A DNA stretch of 64,000 nt from Erwinia aphidicola. Lineage in GTDB: Bacteria; Pseudomonadota; Gammaproteobacteria; Enterobacterales; Enterobacteriaceae. The notes beneath the pieces are model-generated. The model ran no database searches. It had not been told where the DNA came from and saw only the letters and a list, made by a program, of their open reading frames with translations. Below, in pieces: positions 38,805-48,748 of this stretch. Where the stretch lies: the NCBI RefSeq assembly GCF_014773485.1, contig NZ_JACXBP010000002.1, forward strand, positions 434,001 through 498,000, read 5' to 3'. Position 1 is the stretch's first letter; the number at the start of each line of letters is the position of its first letter. The translations under genes were made by a program, and so were the position numbers.

Positions 38805-41435
38805 TTAAGGCTCTGGTGTTGCGGTCGGTGTTGGTGGCGGCGTCGTTGGTGGCGGCGTCGTCGGTGGCGGCGTCGTTGGTGGCGGCGTCGTTGGTGGTGG
38901 CGTCGTTGCTGGCGGCGTCGTTGGTGGTGGCGTCGTTGCTGGCGGCGTCGTTGGTGGCGGCGTCGTTGCTGGCGGCGTCGTTGGTGGTGGCGTCGTTGGT
39001 GGCGGCGTCGTTGCTGGCGGCGTCGTTGCTGGCGGCGTCGTTGCTGGCGGCGTCGTTGGTGGTGGCGTCGTCGATGGCGGCGTCGTTGGTGGTGGCGTCG
39101 TCGATGGCGGCGTCGTTGCTGGCGGCGTCGTTGGTGGTGGCGTCGTCGATGGCGGCGTCGTTGCTGGTGGCGTCGTCGGTGGCGGCGTCGTTGCTGGTGG
39201 CGTCGTTGCTGGTGGCGTCGTCGGTGGCGGCGTCGTTGCTGGCGGTTCCGTGACCGGTGGTTCCGTTGGCTTCGGTGTTGGCAGCGGTGGCAGAGGGACA
39301 ACCACCCCAGGCAACGTGCAAAGCATGGGTAACCCTGGCAACCCCATAAGGATACCGATGCCGCCGCCGCCGCCGCCGCCAGCACCGCAACTGTTACCGC
39401 AGTCACCAGGGTTGATATCTACCTCCCCCCCCTGGATAACGATTTTCCCAGCGACAAGCTTGATGACAGAGGCAGTAAGGCACAGCTCGCCCCCTACGGC
39501 GATGGTCATAGCCCCCCCCACCACCGTAGTATTGGCACCGCCAACGGCAAGTGAGTTGTAACCGCCGACGTTGGTCATAGATGCACCGCCGACGTTCGTC
39601 ATCATCGCACCACCGACGTCAGTTATTGATGCGCCGCCGACGTTCGTCATCATCGCCGCTCCAACGTTGATCCCGTAGAGAGCGCCAACGTTAAGGCTAT
39701 GGGCAGCACCAACCTGAATACCCAGCGCTGCCCCAATAATGGCGCTACTATTACCGCCTACGTCAGACTTATAGTTGGCACCGACAAACAGATTGCGTGA
39801 AACGCCAACGTTCACATCAGAATTTAGCCCAATGCTCTGCACTTCATTGCTTTTGGTCAGGCGGGTCATGTCGCGTTCCGCCTGCTCCCAGTAGTGCTCC
39901 GCGCCCGGTTTATCTTCAAAACGTACGCCGTTGTAGTTACTGCGGCCACCGCCGATCGTACGGCTGATCAGGCCACTCTGCGTGCCGTTAGCCGGAAGAT
40001 CCCACGGCGGCATCGTGGTGTTGTTGTACAGGCAGCCGATAATCAACGGCCTGTCGGGATCACCATTGATAAAATCAACGATCACTTCATGTCCAATACG
40101 CGGAATATGAATCGCACCGAAATTATCCCCTGCCCAGCTCTGCGTGACGCGCAGCCAGCAGGAGTCAGACTCGCGGTTTACACCATAGCGGTCCCACAGG
40201 AAGTGGACTTTTACCCGCCCATACTCATCAGTCCAGACTGTCTCACCCGGAGGCCCGACGATAATCGCGGGCTGCGGGCCACTGGTTTTTGGCTTTACCA
40301 CGGTCATAGGATGACGGTAGATTTTGGTGGTAGGTTGAACGGTGAACTGACACTGGTAAGTAAATTGATCCTGTGACGAGATCTGATCGACCTCCTCGAT
40401 CTCAAGTGAACTGCGGAGGATCATATATTCCCGATTCGCTTTCGTTACGGGGTAATTGACCAGCTCGTAAACGCAGCCGCAAGCGATACCGCGCAGTTCT
40501 CCCGAGCCTTCACACCGGGAGCCCAGCGCCCCTCGTTCTTCCATGCGCACGCGCGCCAGCTGCTCACCAATTTGTGGCTGCTCATAGTCACCGGGCCAGT
40601 GAAATATCTCCATCTGGTTAAAACTGGTCTTCCTTGGCTTATTATCCAGCGCCATGATGTCTGCGCGTGATTTGGTAAAATCATAGTCATTAGTTACCCA
40701 GGAGCCGGAGGTAATAGTTTCTTCGAATTCGAATTTATTAATATACTCCTGATCCATCTTCGGGCTATCGGGGCCATACTGCATCACATGATAGGCTTCA
40801 CTAGGGAATTTCTTATGCGCACCGACATTATCGACTAAAATCAACTTGTGATTTTTTTCACTGTGCTCAAAAAACCAGTAAATCCCCCACTCTTCCATGA
40901 GCCGCTGCAGAAATTCGTGATCGCTTTCCCCATACTGAACCTGGAAGTCAAGCGAGGGATAGTTACCCGCCAGCCGTTTTTCATAAGGGAAATTGTAATC
41001 GGACAGAACTTCGTCAATAATATCTACCACAGACTTCTGCTGGAATATTTTGAAATCTCTGGTTAATGTCGCCAGGTTAAACCAGGGACGGATCACTATT
41101 TCATATAAAGCCTGGTTACCATCACGACTTCGGTAACGCGCTTTTTCAACCAAGCCAGAAATTTCTCGCGTATCTTTACCAACGCCATAAACCTCACCCA
41201 GCCCGTTACCATCAATTTCTATCTCGATGGTCATCTCTTTACCAATCAACGCTTTCAAATCAACGTTTGATGCAGACTGCCATGGAATGAGTGAGTTAGC
41301 CGGTGTTTTCGCAGTAATCGTGTAGGAATAGAGCGTAGAAAGTGCCTCTTCCCCTTTCAACTTCGAGATGACCAACGCCGGCTCTCCAAGTAGTACCGGC
41401 ATAGCCGGACTGCTTAATGTAATAGTACGTGACAT
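38805..41435 (-). CDS. vgrG: T6SS spike protein VgrG with a Thr/Pro-rich repeat tail
   Basis: An 876-residue TssI/VgrG trimer subunit. Residues 1 to about 380 form the gp27-like base (SDHEFLQRLMEEWGIYWFFE near 165); 390 to 480 the gp5 OB-fold (VGPPGETVWTDEYGRVKVHF, GDNFGAIHIPRIGHEVIVDF); then a beta-helix needle with VGGA-type repeats (NVGAAMMTNVGGASITDVGG) near 595 to 650. After a Gly-rich linker (GAGGGGGGG) comes an unusual tail, about 720 to 876, built almost only of the pentad TTPP plus Pro, Ala or Ser, ending TATPEP. No effector domain follows. The tail DNA is a 15-bp tandem repeat. PAAR and TagK-like genes follow. Confidence 0.95.
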   Translation of the reverse strand: MSRTITLSSPAMPVLLGEPALVISKLKGEEALSTLYSYTITAKTPANSLIPWQSASNVDLKALIGKEMTIEIEIDGNGLGEVYGVGKDTREISGLVEKARYRSRDGNQALYEIVIRPWFNLATLTRDFKIFQQKSVVDIIDEVLSDYNFPYEKRLAGNYPSLDFQVQYGESDHEFLQRLMEEWGIYWFFEHSEKNHKLILVDNVGAHKKFPSEAYHVMQYGPDSPKMDQEYINKFEFEETITSGSWVTNDYDFTKSRADIMALDNKPRKTSFNQMEIFHWPGDYEQPQIGEQLARVRMEERGALGSRCEGSGELRGIACGCVYELVNYPVTKANREYMILRSSLEIEEVDQISSQDQFTYQCQFTVQPTTKIYRHPMTVVKPKTSGPQPAIIVGPPGETVWTDEYGRVKVHFLWDRYGVNRESDSCWLRVTQSWAGDNFGAIHIPRIGHEVIVDFINGDPDRPLIIGCLYNNTTMPPWDLPANGTQSGLISRTIGGGRSNYNGVRFEDKPGAEHYWEQAERDMTRLTKSNEVQSIGLNSDVNVGVSRNLFVGANYKSDVGGNSSAIIGAALGIQVGAAHSLNVGALYGINVGAAMMTNVGGASITDVGGAMMTNVGGASMTNVGGYNSLAVGGANTTVVGGAMTIAVGGELCLTASVIKLVAGKIVIQGGEVDINPGDCGNSCGAGGGGGGGIGILMGLPGLPMLCTLPGVVVPLPPLPTPKPTEPPVTEPPATTPPPTTPPATTPPATTPPPTTPPATTPPSTTPPPTTPPATTPPSTTPPPTTPPSTTPPPTTPPATTPPATTPPATTPPPTTPPPTTPPATTPPPTTPPATTPPPTTPPATTPPPTTPPPTTPPPTTPPPTTPPPTPTATPEP
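38826..39246. repeat. 15-bp tandem repeat (minisatellite) encoding the VgrG tail
   Basis: About 27 imperfect copies of a 15-base unit (plus strand GGCGGCGTCGTTGGT with variants GCT, CGAT, GGTGG). The unit length is a multiple of three, so copy-number changes keep vgrG in frame. Long open frames in all other frames of this block are artefacts of the repeat. Confidence 0.95.
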
Positions 41436-41462
41436 ATCACCACCCGATGCGTTGTGAATATC

Positions 41463-42155
41463 TTAGAATGGTGCCTCAGGCATTTTTGCCTCTGCCCCTC
41501 GTAACGGGATCCTGCGCGAATCCAAAATTTTCCTGTGCCGACTTTGCCGCCAAACCCAGATCCCCTCTTCCTGTTGAATACAGTCAGGCCAGCTCTTCCA
41601 CGGCATTGCTTCGACACCGTCATTGATGCGAATCCCATAATCTTCCTTCGAACCCTCCATGAGTAAAACCTGAGAAAGTGTGTTAAAGCTCCATGCTTTT
41701 TTTAAAGCAAAAGATTCCCAAAAGGGTGAATAAGAACGCTTTAACGCTTTAACCCACTGAAACAATGTTTTCCATTTTTTGTCAGAAAAATCGCTTTTCT
41801 GCCGATTATTCAAAATCCTTGCTGCCCAGAATGTTAGTGGGTATTCAGCAAGCATATTTTTCTCAAGCCAGGGAGAAGAAACCGCACTGTAGATAATAAC
41901 CAATGATTCTACTCCTGCCTCTCCAGGCTGAATAATAAATGAGCCGATGTAATATTTATTCACTTTCAAAGCAGCAGCCGAGATGACAAAGCACCACGGA
42001 TACCCCCGTGAGCAATATTCATCTGACATAGCCTCACCCATATTCATTAGCACATTCTTCACAATAAAATCGTGCACTTTTCTCTGCGCTCTGCCCCAGC
42101 GACTAAACAGGCCTGCACGCGATCCGTCGACAAGTAAATACAGGCGTAACGACAT
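41463..42155 (-). CDS. T6SS-associated protein, possibly TagF-like
   Basis: A protein of about 230 residues from the ATG at 42155, which follows a GAGGGAACT ribosome-binding site; an in-frame start at 42242 would lie inside tssM. It begins SLRLYLLVDGSRAGLFSRWG and contains YPWCFVISAAALKVNKYYIG near 75 and LAEYPLTFWAARILNN near 117. Its size, Trp-rich middle and position between tssM and vgrG recall the TagF (ImpM/SciT) family, a post-translational repressor in other species, but the usual N-terminal GKLPSRGDF motif is absent. It might instead be a chaperone for the spike. Function uncertain. Confidence 0.5.
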   Translation of the reverse strand: MSLRLYLLVDGSRAGLFSRWGRAQRKVHDFIVKNVLMNMGEAMSDEYCSRGYPWCFVISAAALKVNKYYIGSFIIQPGEAGVESLVIIYSAVSSPWLEKNMLAEYPLTFWAARILNNRQKSDFSDKKWKTLFQWVKALKRSYSPFWESFALKKAWSFNTLSQVLLMEGSKEDYGIRINDGVEAMPWKSWPDCIQQEEGIWVWRQSRHRKILDSRRIPLRGAEAKMPEAPF

Positions 42156-42183
42156 AGTTCCCTCTATCTTAGATTTGCAGGTG

Positions 42184-45100
42184 TTATTTATCACCAGGGC
42201 AGCGGAAATCATGCAACAGGTCCATCGCAAGACGATCTCCAAAGGTCAGCCCACTAACTTCAATATTTGCGCGGCGCTTATCTAATTCATATACCAGTGC
42301 CATACCGTCGTCATCTGAATCGACAATATCTTTGGCCCCCTCGAGCCAATGGAATAGCGCCCATGGGCCACTGTATTTCCGCGATGATGAGCCGGAAATT
42401 ACCCGCGGCATCGCATTCAACGTAATTTTTGACGCGATACGGGAGGTTGGCCAAGTGACAGACACTGGCGAAACGGCCCAGTGAGCATAATTCACCTGCG
42501 CGCCGTCAAAATTCATATTAAGCTGTGTAATTTCCGGGTCTAAGTAAGGAACGGATACTTTAAAAGAGAGCGACAGCTTACGCCCACCTTCCTCCTGAAA
42601 AAAAGCATCACGAATTTCTGCGGCCTGCTCAAAAACATTCAGTATGTCCTCATCGCTGTAATCGCTCTGCCCCTTATAGCGCCACGGATGGGAAGCGGTA
42701 TCCACTTTATCCGCCAAATTTTTTTGGAAATAATTGTCAACCAGACCTCCGGCAGCAAAAAAGCGCTCAAAGTCAGATCGTTTTACTTCACGCTGACTTT
42801 GCGCAAAGGGGTAACGGCCTTCAATCGTTGCGCGGCAAACCTGCCCCAGGCTGTCCTCAATGCCTTCATTACTTTTGGCGATAGTTTCACGGCTGGCGTG
42901 GAGATAGGCATTTTCCAACAGCGGGCCAACCAGCTCAGGTAGCGGTTCAGGCCAGGTTTGCGCTTCTGCACTCATGTTAAGAGCGGCATTGGACAGCGCC
43001 AAAACGCTGCCGCTCTTCAATGCATCGTTGTAGAGTACGAACAGCGTATATTGCTCACTGAGCGCTGCCATCAGCTTGTTCAGCTCTGCTCCTGCCCTCG
43101 CCGGGCGCGCATCCATGGCTGGCTCACTGCTACCGGTCACAAATTCGCGCAGTGGAGAAAACTGACTGTCCACATGCTCACGCAGCAGCTTCTTTTCCAC
43201 CGCGGCCCACGCCAGATTAACTTTCGCTACCGCATTTAAAATCCTGCCTTTATTTCTAACGTTATCGAGCAAAGACTTATCGTCTTTTCCTACCAGTGTC
43301 GTTTCCTCCACTGCTCGCTGGAGCAGATTCACCAATGGAGAATCCGTAGCGCTGAGCGTTTTTAGCATATATACATCGCCGATAACGCCAGCATCCCCGT
43401 ACTCCAGCGGCATCACATCTGTTTTGATGCGAATATTACCCAGAAATTCCTGCCAGTGTCGGGCGTACTCATCCAGGTAAAGTGCCAAAATCTGCTGCTG
43501 AACCGGGTTAACTAACACCCCTTCGCCTGTCACTTTTATCTTTGGCCGCGCGCCGCCCTCCCCATTACTGCTGCCTTTGCCCAACACCCAGGCGTCCTCA
43601 CGCTCCAGCAGCATTAAGCCCGGGTCCATTTTTTTTTTAAACAGCTCGTAATAGCCTGCGCGGGTAAAAAGGCCGGGAATGACCGTCTCCCCCGCGGCAT
43701 CATCCATTGTGAAAAGCTCACCGCTGCGGGATTTTGTCATCGCATTCAGCGTCAAATCAGCAGGTACATCGGGTGCCAGTGAGGTTTTAATCCGCTCATA
43801 CAGTCTGCTGGCAACATCCTCGCGCTCGATCAGGGTACGAGCATACTTCACCAGGCCGTCATCAACTCCCTGGCCATAGCGACGCCAGTCGGGCGAGGCC
43901 AGCAGGTTGGTCAGATGTGAGACGAAAATCCGACGCTCTTCATAAGCCTGCAGTTTCCCACTGGTCTCCCAAAGATGAGTGATGCTGTCGATCATGTATT
44001 CACGATCCATTTTCCCCTGCGCAAATACCTGCAAGTAGAGTTTTAACTGATTGAAAATTTGCTCGGTATTGCCTTTATCGATCGCCTGTTGCAACGCCTG
44101 TGTCGTCTGCTGTTCGATCTGCGGCAGCAGCAATCTTTGCAGGAAAAATTGATAGAGTGAATCCGAAGCATTCATCACATCCGTGCCGGTATAAAGGCCA
44201 TAACGCCACTCTAACGTCGGATTAAAAATGTCCAGGTTGCCGTATTCTGGCAAATATTGTGAAAGCATCAGCAGCCGTGGCAGCAGATTGTGATTAGACG
44301 TGCTGACGAAGCGTTTCACTTCAGTATCTAGCGCCACGACTTTCGTCTGGACAGTATCCAGGAAAGAATTATTCAAGTGATAGCTGTTGTAAAAACCGTT
44401 AAGCATTATAAATGTCGTAATAATACAGAGCGTATGCCCAAGAAAACGCTGCAGGCGATATTTCGACTCATTCGCCAAATTATGGCGTGCTAAATCAAGG
44501 TCCTTAACGATCACTTCACTGAACAGTTGCTTCAGGAAATATTGCCGACCATAGGAGACATCTTTAATGAGGAAATCGCGGTCTCCAGGTACTGCCGTGA
44601 GAGAGGCTGATACCGTTGGGACCGTATGATCCACGTAGTTGGACCATTTGCGCATAATGGTCTCATTATTTAACAAACTAAAATCTACCGGCTGCAGGCT
44701 GCTGACGAAATACAAGCCCCGCAGCTGGGTATAACTCTGGGTTTCATCGTAGCGGGAAGAAAAGAAGATGTTGTTCACAACCTCAGACACCATGCCTGCA
44801 AGTAGACGAACATCCTGCGGTAGCGCGTACATCTTCTTACGGTCACGGTTATCGTACTCTTCCTGCTGCCGTACGATCATATCGCGTTCGATACGCTCTT
44901 CCAGCAGCTGTAACTCCGCTGTTATCTGGCCAGAGATATCAGAACACGACTCTGTTCGGGCATCGCCATACGGGAAGGTGACTCCCCAAACCTGCTCACG
45001 TTCCTGCTCGGTTAAGATCCTGAAATATTCGGCAAAACCGGGTAGCTGATCAAGCTTTGTCACCACGACATACACCGGGAAGCGAACGCCCAGCGTCTGG

Positions 45101-46020
45101 CGTAAATCCTCTATTCTGGCACGTAACGTCGCCGCCAGCTCGAACAACTCTGCTTTATTGCGCCCCATCACATCGGCTGCGGAAAAAGCGACCACCACGC
45201 CATTCAGCGCTTTCACCGGTCGGTATTTCTTTAACGCCTTGAGCATCGCATTCCACTCACTCAGATGCTTTTCGGCTTCGCTAACGTATTTACCCGCAGT
45301 ATCAATATAAATGGCATCATTGGCGAACCAGCATTCACAGTTTCGCGTCTGCTTTGCCGGTTTCCCCACCAGATTTAACTGTTCAGGCAGAGGGAAGTTT
45401 TGTCCCGAAGCCAGAATAGCGGAAGTTTTCCCCGCATCTTCCGTGCCTAACATCATGTACCAGGGCAGCACTTCAAGTGGTTTGCGAGCGAGAATGACTC
45501 GTTGAAAAAACGAGAGGTTGCTACGATTTTTATTGACGTACTCTACCGCGCTGGCGATAGCTGAAGTCACTTCTGAGGTGTCCTCTTCGGCCGCAGCGGG
45601 AGCGTTACGAATGAATTTATCCAGCAGGGACGGGTTATCTTTTAACGCCAGCAGCAGTAACCACAAAGCGTAGAGCAAGGTGATGACCAGAACTGCCGCG
45701 ATAATCATTAAGCGCGCGCTTATCGCGGCAAGCGGATGGCTATCTCCCGCCAGAAGGAACGGACCAAAAACCCAGACCAGGACGCAAACAGAGGCGCTTA
45801 GCACGATAAAAAGCGGCCAGCGCAGCCAGAAGCTCACCAGTGCCAGTATCGACAGCAGAATGAAGATAAACCGCGACTTAGCGCTGAGCAGCGGGCGCGA
45901 TTCGCCAAAGCCAAAGAATGGCCCAAGCAGCCAGATAGCAGCAACGACCAGAGCAATGCAGCAAATAGTTAGCAGCGCCTTCAAAGACCGCCTGTTGAAG
46001 ACTCTATTTAAATAAGACAT
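42184..46020 (-). CDS. tssM: T6SS membrane complex protein TssM (IcmF)
   Basis: Large inner-membrane protein that links the baseplate to TssJ in the outer membrane; about 1278 residues. Two or three membrane segments lie in the first 135 residues (ALLTICCIALVVAAIWLLG, LVITLLYALWLLLLALK) and another near 545. A cytoplasmic NTPase-like domain with Walker A MLGTEDAGKTSAIL follows near 195. The C-terminal periplasmic part includes the conserved FVTGSSEPAMDARP region and a beta-rich end (GPWALFHWLEGAKD near 1230). I prefer the ATG at 46020 to the GTG at 46032. It begins 11 bp past the tssL stop. Confidence 0.96.
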   Translation of the reverse strand: MSYLNRVFNRRSLKALLTICCIALVVAAIWLLGPFFGFGESRPLLSAKSRFIFILLSILALVSFWLRWPLFIVLSASVCVLVWVFGPFLLAGDSHPLAAISARLMIIAAVLVITLLYALWLLLLALKDNPSLLDKFIRNAPAAAEEDTSEVTSAIASAVEYVNKNRSNLSFFQRVILARKPLEVLPWYMMLGTEDAGKTSAILASGQNFPLPEQLNLVGKPAKQTRNCECWFANDAIYIDTAGKYVSEAEKHLSEWNAMLKALKKYRPVKALNGVVVAFSAADVMGRNKAELFELAATLRARIEDLRQTLGVRFPVYVVVTKLDQLPGFAEYFRILTEQEREQVWGVTFPYGDARTESCSDISGQITAELQLLEERIERDMIVRQQEEYDNRDRKKMYALPQDVRLLAGMVSEVVNNIFFSSRYDETQSYTQLRGLYFVSSLQPVDFSLLNNETIMRKWSNYVDHTVPTVSASLTAVPGDRDFLIKDVSYGRQYFLKQLFSEVIVKDLDLARHNLANESKYRLQRFLGHTLCIITTFIMLNGFYNSYHLNNSFLDTVQTKVVALDTEVKRFVSTSNHNLLPRLLMLSQYLPEYGNLDIFNPTLEWRYGLYTGTDVMNASDSLYQFFLQRLLLPQIEQQTTQALQQAIDKGNTEQIFNQLKLYLQVFAQGKMDREYMIDSITHLWETSGKLQAYEERRIFVSHLTNLLASPDWRRYGQGVDDGLVKYARTLIEREDVASRLYERIKTSLAPDVPADLTLNAMTKSRSGELFTMDDAAGETVIPGLFTRAGYYELFKKKMDPGLMLLEREDAWVLGKGSSNGEGGARPKIKVTGEGVLVNPVQQQILALYLDEYARHWQEFLGNIRIKTDVMPLEYGDAGVIGDVYMLKTLSATDSPLVNLLQRAVEETTLVGKDDKSLLDNVRNKGRILNAVAKVNLAWAAVEKKLLREHVDSQFSPLREFVTGSSEPAMDARPARAGAELNKLMAALSEQYTLFVLYNDALKSGSVLALSNAALNMSAEAQTWPEPLPELVGPLLENAYLHASRETIAKSNEGIEDSLGQVCRATIEGRYPFAQSQREVKRSDFERFFAAGGLVDNYFQKNLADKVDTASHPWRYKGQSDYSDEDILNVFEQAAEIRDAFFQEEGGRKLSLSFKVSVPYLDPEITQLNMNFDGAQVNYAHWAVSPVSVTWPTSRIASKITLNAMPRVISGSSSRKYSGPWALFHWLEGAKDIVDSDDDGMALVYELDKRRANIEVSGLTFGDRLAMDLLHDFRCPGDK

Positions 46021-46031
46021 GGTCACTCTCA

Positions 46032-47399
46032 CTAATACGTGACAAAAAACTCTACGCGGCGATTTTTCGCCCGTCCCTGAGCAGTATCATCAGAAGCCAG
46101 CGGCTGGCTGCTGCCGACCCCCTGAACTTTCACCTTGCTGGCGGGCAAACCTGCCGCCGTGAAATAGCTGGCCACTTCCGCTGCGCGTTTTTCCGACAGC
46201 ACCAGGTTGTCTTCCAGACCGGGGCGGTGGATAGGCGTGTTGTCCGTATGGCCAACAATCACCACATCCCCATCAACACGACGTACTTCACGCGCCACGC
46301 GTTCGATAACTTTCACCATTTGTGGCTGAACCTTGATGGAGCCAGACAGGAATAATGAATCGCCATGCAATACCACCTTGCTCAGTTTCTGCGTTTCATC
46401 CACGCTCAGGAGCTGCTGGTTAATTTCTTTACGCAACAGCACAGCCAGACGCAGGCGCATTTTCAGCTGCGGGCTGGTCACCTTAATGTTTTGCATCAGG
46501 TAGATGTCATTGTTCAGCCCATCTGCCCGCATTGACAGCCAGTATTTGCACCCGATAAATGCGGCAGCGACCACGATCCCGGCACAGAGTGCCGTCAGCC
46601 GCACCGGAACGATCATTTTCTTGCGTCGTACCGGTCCGTGCGGCTGCAGGCCATGCGGTGACAAGAGAGAAAGAGTGGTTTCGCGGGTGCTTTGAATCAA
46701 CGTCAGTAGGCGCTGCCGTATTTTAGTCAGCTGGCGATCCCCCTCTTCAACGATGCTGTAACGCCCCTCAAAACCGAGTCCTAGAATACGTAGCAGCACT
46801 TCCAGCACATCAGCGAACTCGCTGGGGTTCATCGACAGACGGCCAATCAGCAGAAAAAATTTGTTGCCTCCGTCGTTATCCCCTTCAAAGTGGTTTAACA
46901 GGTTGCTTTGCGACCAGCCGGACTCCAGCCCCCACGCGGTGGTGTGCGCGGCCTCATCCAGAGCTGTGCACAGGCAGTAGCGGACTATTGCCATCTTTTT
47001 CCAGGGAATGTTGACCTCGTCACAGACGATACTGAACAGATTGATTTGGCTCTTAAGCGTAGTTTTGAGCATCTCGACGTAACTGAGATCGGCGATCTGT
47101 TCTGGCATATCACTCAGAGCGCGCAACAGCGGTTGAGCAGCCTCAAGCAGGGGACTTTCTGCCGTCGAAACCTTTAACATGCGCTGCTGTACGCTTTCGC
47201 TTTTCAGCATCAGGTGATTTTTGAAAATTTTATCATCAGGCTCGGGCATATCACCCTGCTCAGAGGATTTCACACCCGGCTTTTGAACCCAGTCACCCTG
47301 TTCATCAAGCAGGAATTTACCCAATGCCTGCGCTGAACTCTCTTGATCGGCAACCAGCTCTGAAGCAGCCGTGGTTGGCGGGTTGGTATCGTCTTTCAT
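46032..47399 (-). CDS. tssL: T6SS protein TssL with C-terminal OmpA-like domain
   Basis: Inner-membrane partner of TssM, 455 residues from the ATG at 47399. The cytoplasmic DotU-like part (about 90 to 270) has YVEMLKTTLKSQINLFSIVC, CLCTALDEAAHTTAWG and NKFFLLIGRLSMNPSEFADV. One membrane segment (VRLTALCAGIVVAAAFIGC) is near 275. The periplasmic OmpA-type peptidoglycan-binding domain shows VVIVGHTDNTPIHRP and GRAKNRRVEFFV at the end, so this TssL carries its own cell-wall anchor. The ATG overlaps the tssK stop (TGATG), with an AGGGG site before it; a start six codons earlier is possible. Confidence 0.95.
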   Translation of the reverse strand: MKDDTNPPTTAASELVADQESSAQALGKFLLDEQGDWVQKPGVKSSEQGDMPEPDDKIFKNHLMLKSESVQQRMLKVSTAESPLLEAAQPLLRALSDMPEQIADLSYVEMLKTTLKSQINLFSIVCDEVNIPWKKMAIVRYCLCTALDEAAHTTAWGLESGWSQSNLLNHFEGDNDGGNKFFLLIGRLSMNPSEFADVLEVLLRILGLGFEGRYSIVEEGDRQLTKIRQRLLTLIQSTRETTLSLLSPHGLQPHGPVRRKKMIVPVRLTALCAGIVVAAAFIGCKYWLSMRADGLNNDIYLMQNIKVTSPQLKMRLRLAVLLRKEINQQLLSVDETQKLSKVVLHGDSLFLSGSIKVQPQMVKVIERVAREVRRVDGDVVIVGHTDNTPIHRPGLEDNLVLSEKRAAEVASYFTAAGLPASKVKVQGVGSSQPLASDDTAQGRAKNRRVEFFVTY

Positions 47400-48745
47400 C
47401 AGCCCCTGATTCCCCAAAGATCCATTTTCAGGCCTGGGAATTCACCGGCAATGTGTAGCGCCAGCGCACCGGTGGTGGAAATCTTTTCCCAGAAAGGACC
47501 GCTTTTAAGCAACTCAAAATAAACATATCCCGAGCTATAAGGGATCTGCCGCGGAGGCACCGGTAACCCTTGCAACACCAGACCTGGCAGGTGTGAACGC
47601 ACCAGTTCGTGAAGCTGCTGCGGCGCACTGATTTTGGCCTGTGCATGGAACTGCTGCTGCAACACATCCATCGGCAGCTGTGCATGAACCGCCAGAACCA
47701 GGTTAGTGAAGGAAAGCAGCTCATTCGGCAGGATGGCAGCCGACCAGACACCGTTACCCTTGTGGTGGAGATCGATGAGCTGACCTGCGCGCACCAAAAT
47801 TTGGTTCAGCAAATCGTGAACATCATCAACCAAGGGACGAATGGAAGGATAAAGCCTGGCGTGATCGTAGCCAGGCGCCGGTTTTGGGCGGCGCGTTTTG
47901 GTCCGAACAAACGTCGACAGCTCGCCGGCAAGTTTAGCCAGTTCTTCATACAGAACTATCGGTGGCAGCTCCGGGATATTGCGCAGGTGATCGAGGATCG
48001 GTTCATATTTATTGAAGATTTGCAGTAGCAGATAGTCCACAACTTCCGCGCTGGCGCTGGCTTTTCCATCTGAAGTTGATAAACGGGTTGCCAGCATTTC
48101 AGCGCGCATTTTTACCAGACCGTTTAAATGTGTCAGCCACTCCGTGAGCAGATGATTAGCGGCATAACCGGTGACCGGAGGGATGTGGTCTTCCAAGTGC
48201 AACAGGACGCTGCCATCCGGTTGAATCGCCTTGACGCGTGTCAATGTTAGGCCAATCCATGATTCAGTCATCTCATCCTGAGAGACCAGTTTCAGCCGGA
48301 GCTTAGCAAGCTGTACGGGTTTAGGGCCCTGCCGAATCGAATTGGTATCACACAGCTCAGCTTCCTGGGCACGAAAACGCGCAAGAGAACTATTGTCATA
48401 CTGACTGAAGATGGTCTCATCGCTGTTATCAAGCCGCAGCGGAACAGCCAGGCAGAGCGTTTTGCCCAGATGCTCTGGCAAAATGGTTAATGGTTCCGGC
48501 AAATCGGCATGATCCGGAATGTCAAAGGGGGTACCGTCTGGCAAAACGCCACGTGCAGAACGCAGCACTAATTTGCCATAGGCAAGCGCTTCACGATCTA
48601 TCTCGTACTGTGAAAACCCCCAATAAAAAGGACTCAGGGTTGATGCTCTCTTATGAGCATAATATTCAAAGTAACGTTCCTGCTGTTGAAAAAGTTGCGG
48701 ACGCAGAAACAGCCCTTCACTCCAGACGACTTTATTCGTTCTCAC
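47399..48745 (-). CDS. tssK: T6SS baseplate protein TssK
   Basis: A 448-residue adaptor that joins the baseplate wedges to the TssLM membrane complex. The N-terminus KVVWSEGLFLRPQLFQQQER and FEYYAHKRASTLSPFYWGFS, the middle PVTGYAANHLLTEWLTHLNG near 189 and the C-terminal YFELLKSGPFWEKIS match the family. The start is a GTG at 48745, 3 bp beyond the tssJ stop. It is followed by tssL with a 1-base overlap, so the tssJ-tssK-tssL-tssM genes are tightly coupled. Confidence 0.96.
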   Translation of the reverse strand: MRTNKVVWSEGLFLRPQLFQQQERYFEYYAHKRASTLSPFYWGFSQYEIDREALAYGKLVLRSARGVLPDGTPFDIPDHADLPEPLTILPEHLGKTLCLAVPLRLDNSDETIFSQYDNSSLARFRAQEAELCDTNSIRQGPKPVQLAKLRLKLVSQDEMTESWIGLTLTRVKAIQPDGSVLLHLEDHIPPVTGYAANHLLTEWLTHLNGLVKMRAEMLATRLSTSDGKASASAEVVDYLLLQIFNKYEPILDHLRNIPELPPIVLYEELAKLAGELSTFVRTKTRRPKPAPGYDHARLYPSIRPLVDDVHDLLNQILVRAGQLIDLHHKGNGVWSAAILPNELLSFTNLVLAVHAQLPMDVLQQQFHAQAKISAPQQLHELVRSHLPGLVLQGLPVPPRQIPYSSGYVYFELLKSGPFWEKISTTGALALHIAGEFPGLKMDLWGIRG

Positions 48746-48748
48746 GGC

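Noticed and set aside
38738..39406. Long open frames on both strands over the vgrG tail (Arg/Trp/Ala/Asn-Asp-rich translations)
   Set aside because: They arise from the 15-bp tandem repeat, which has no stop codon in any frame. The VgrG frame alone continues into conserved domains.
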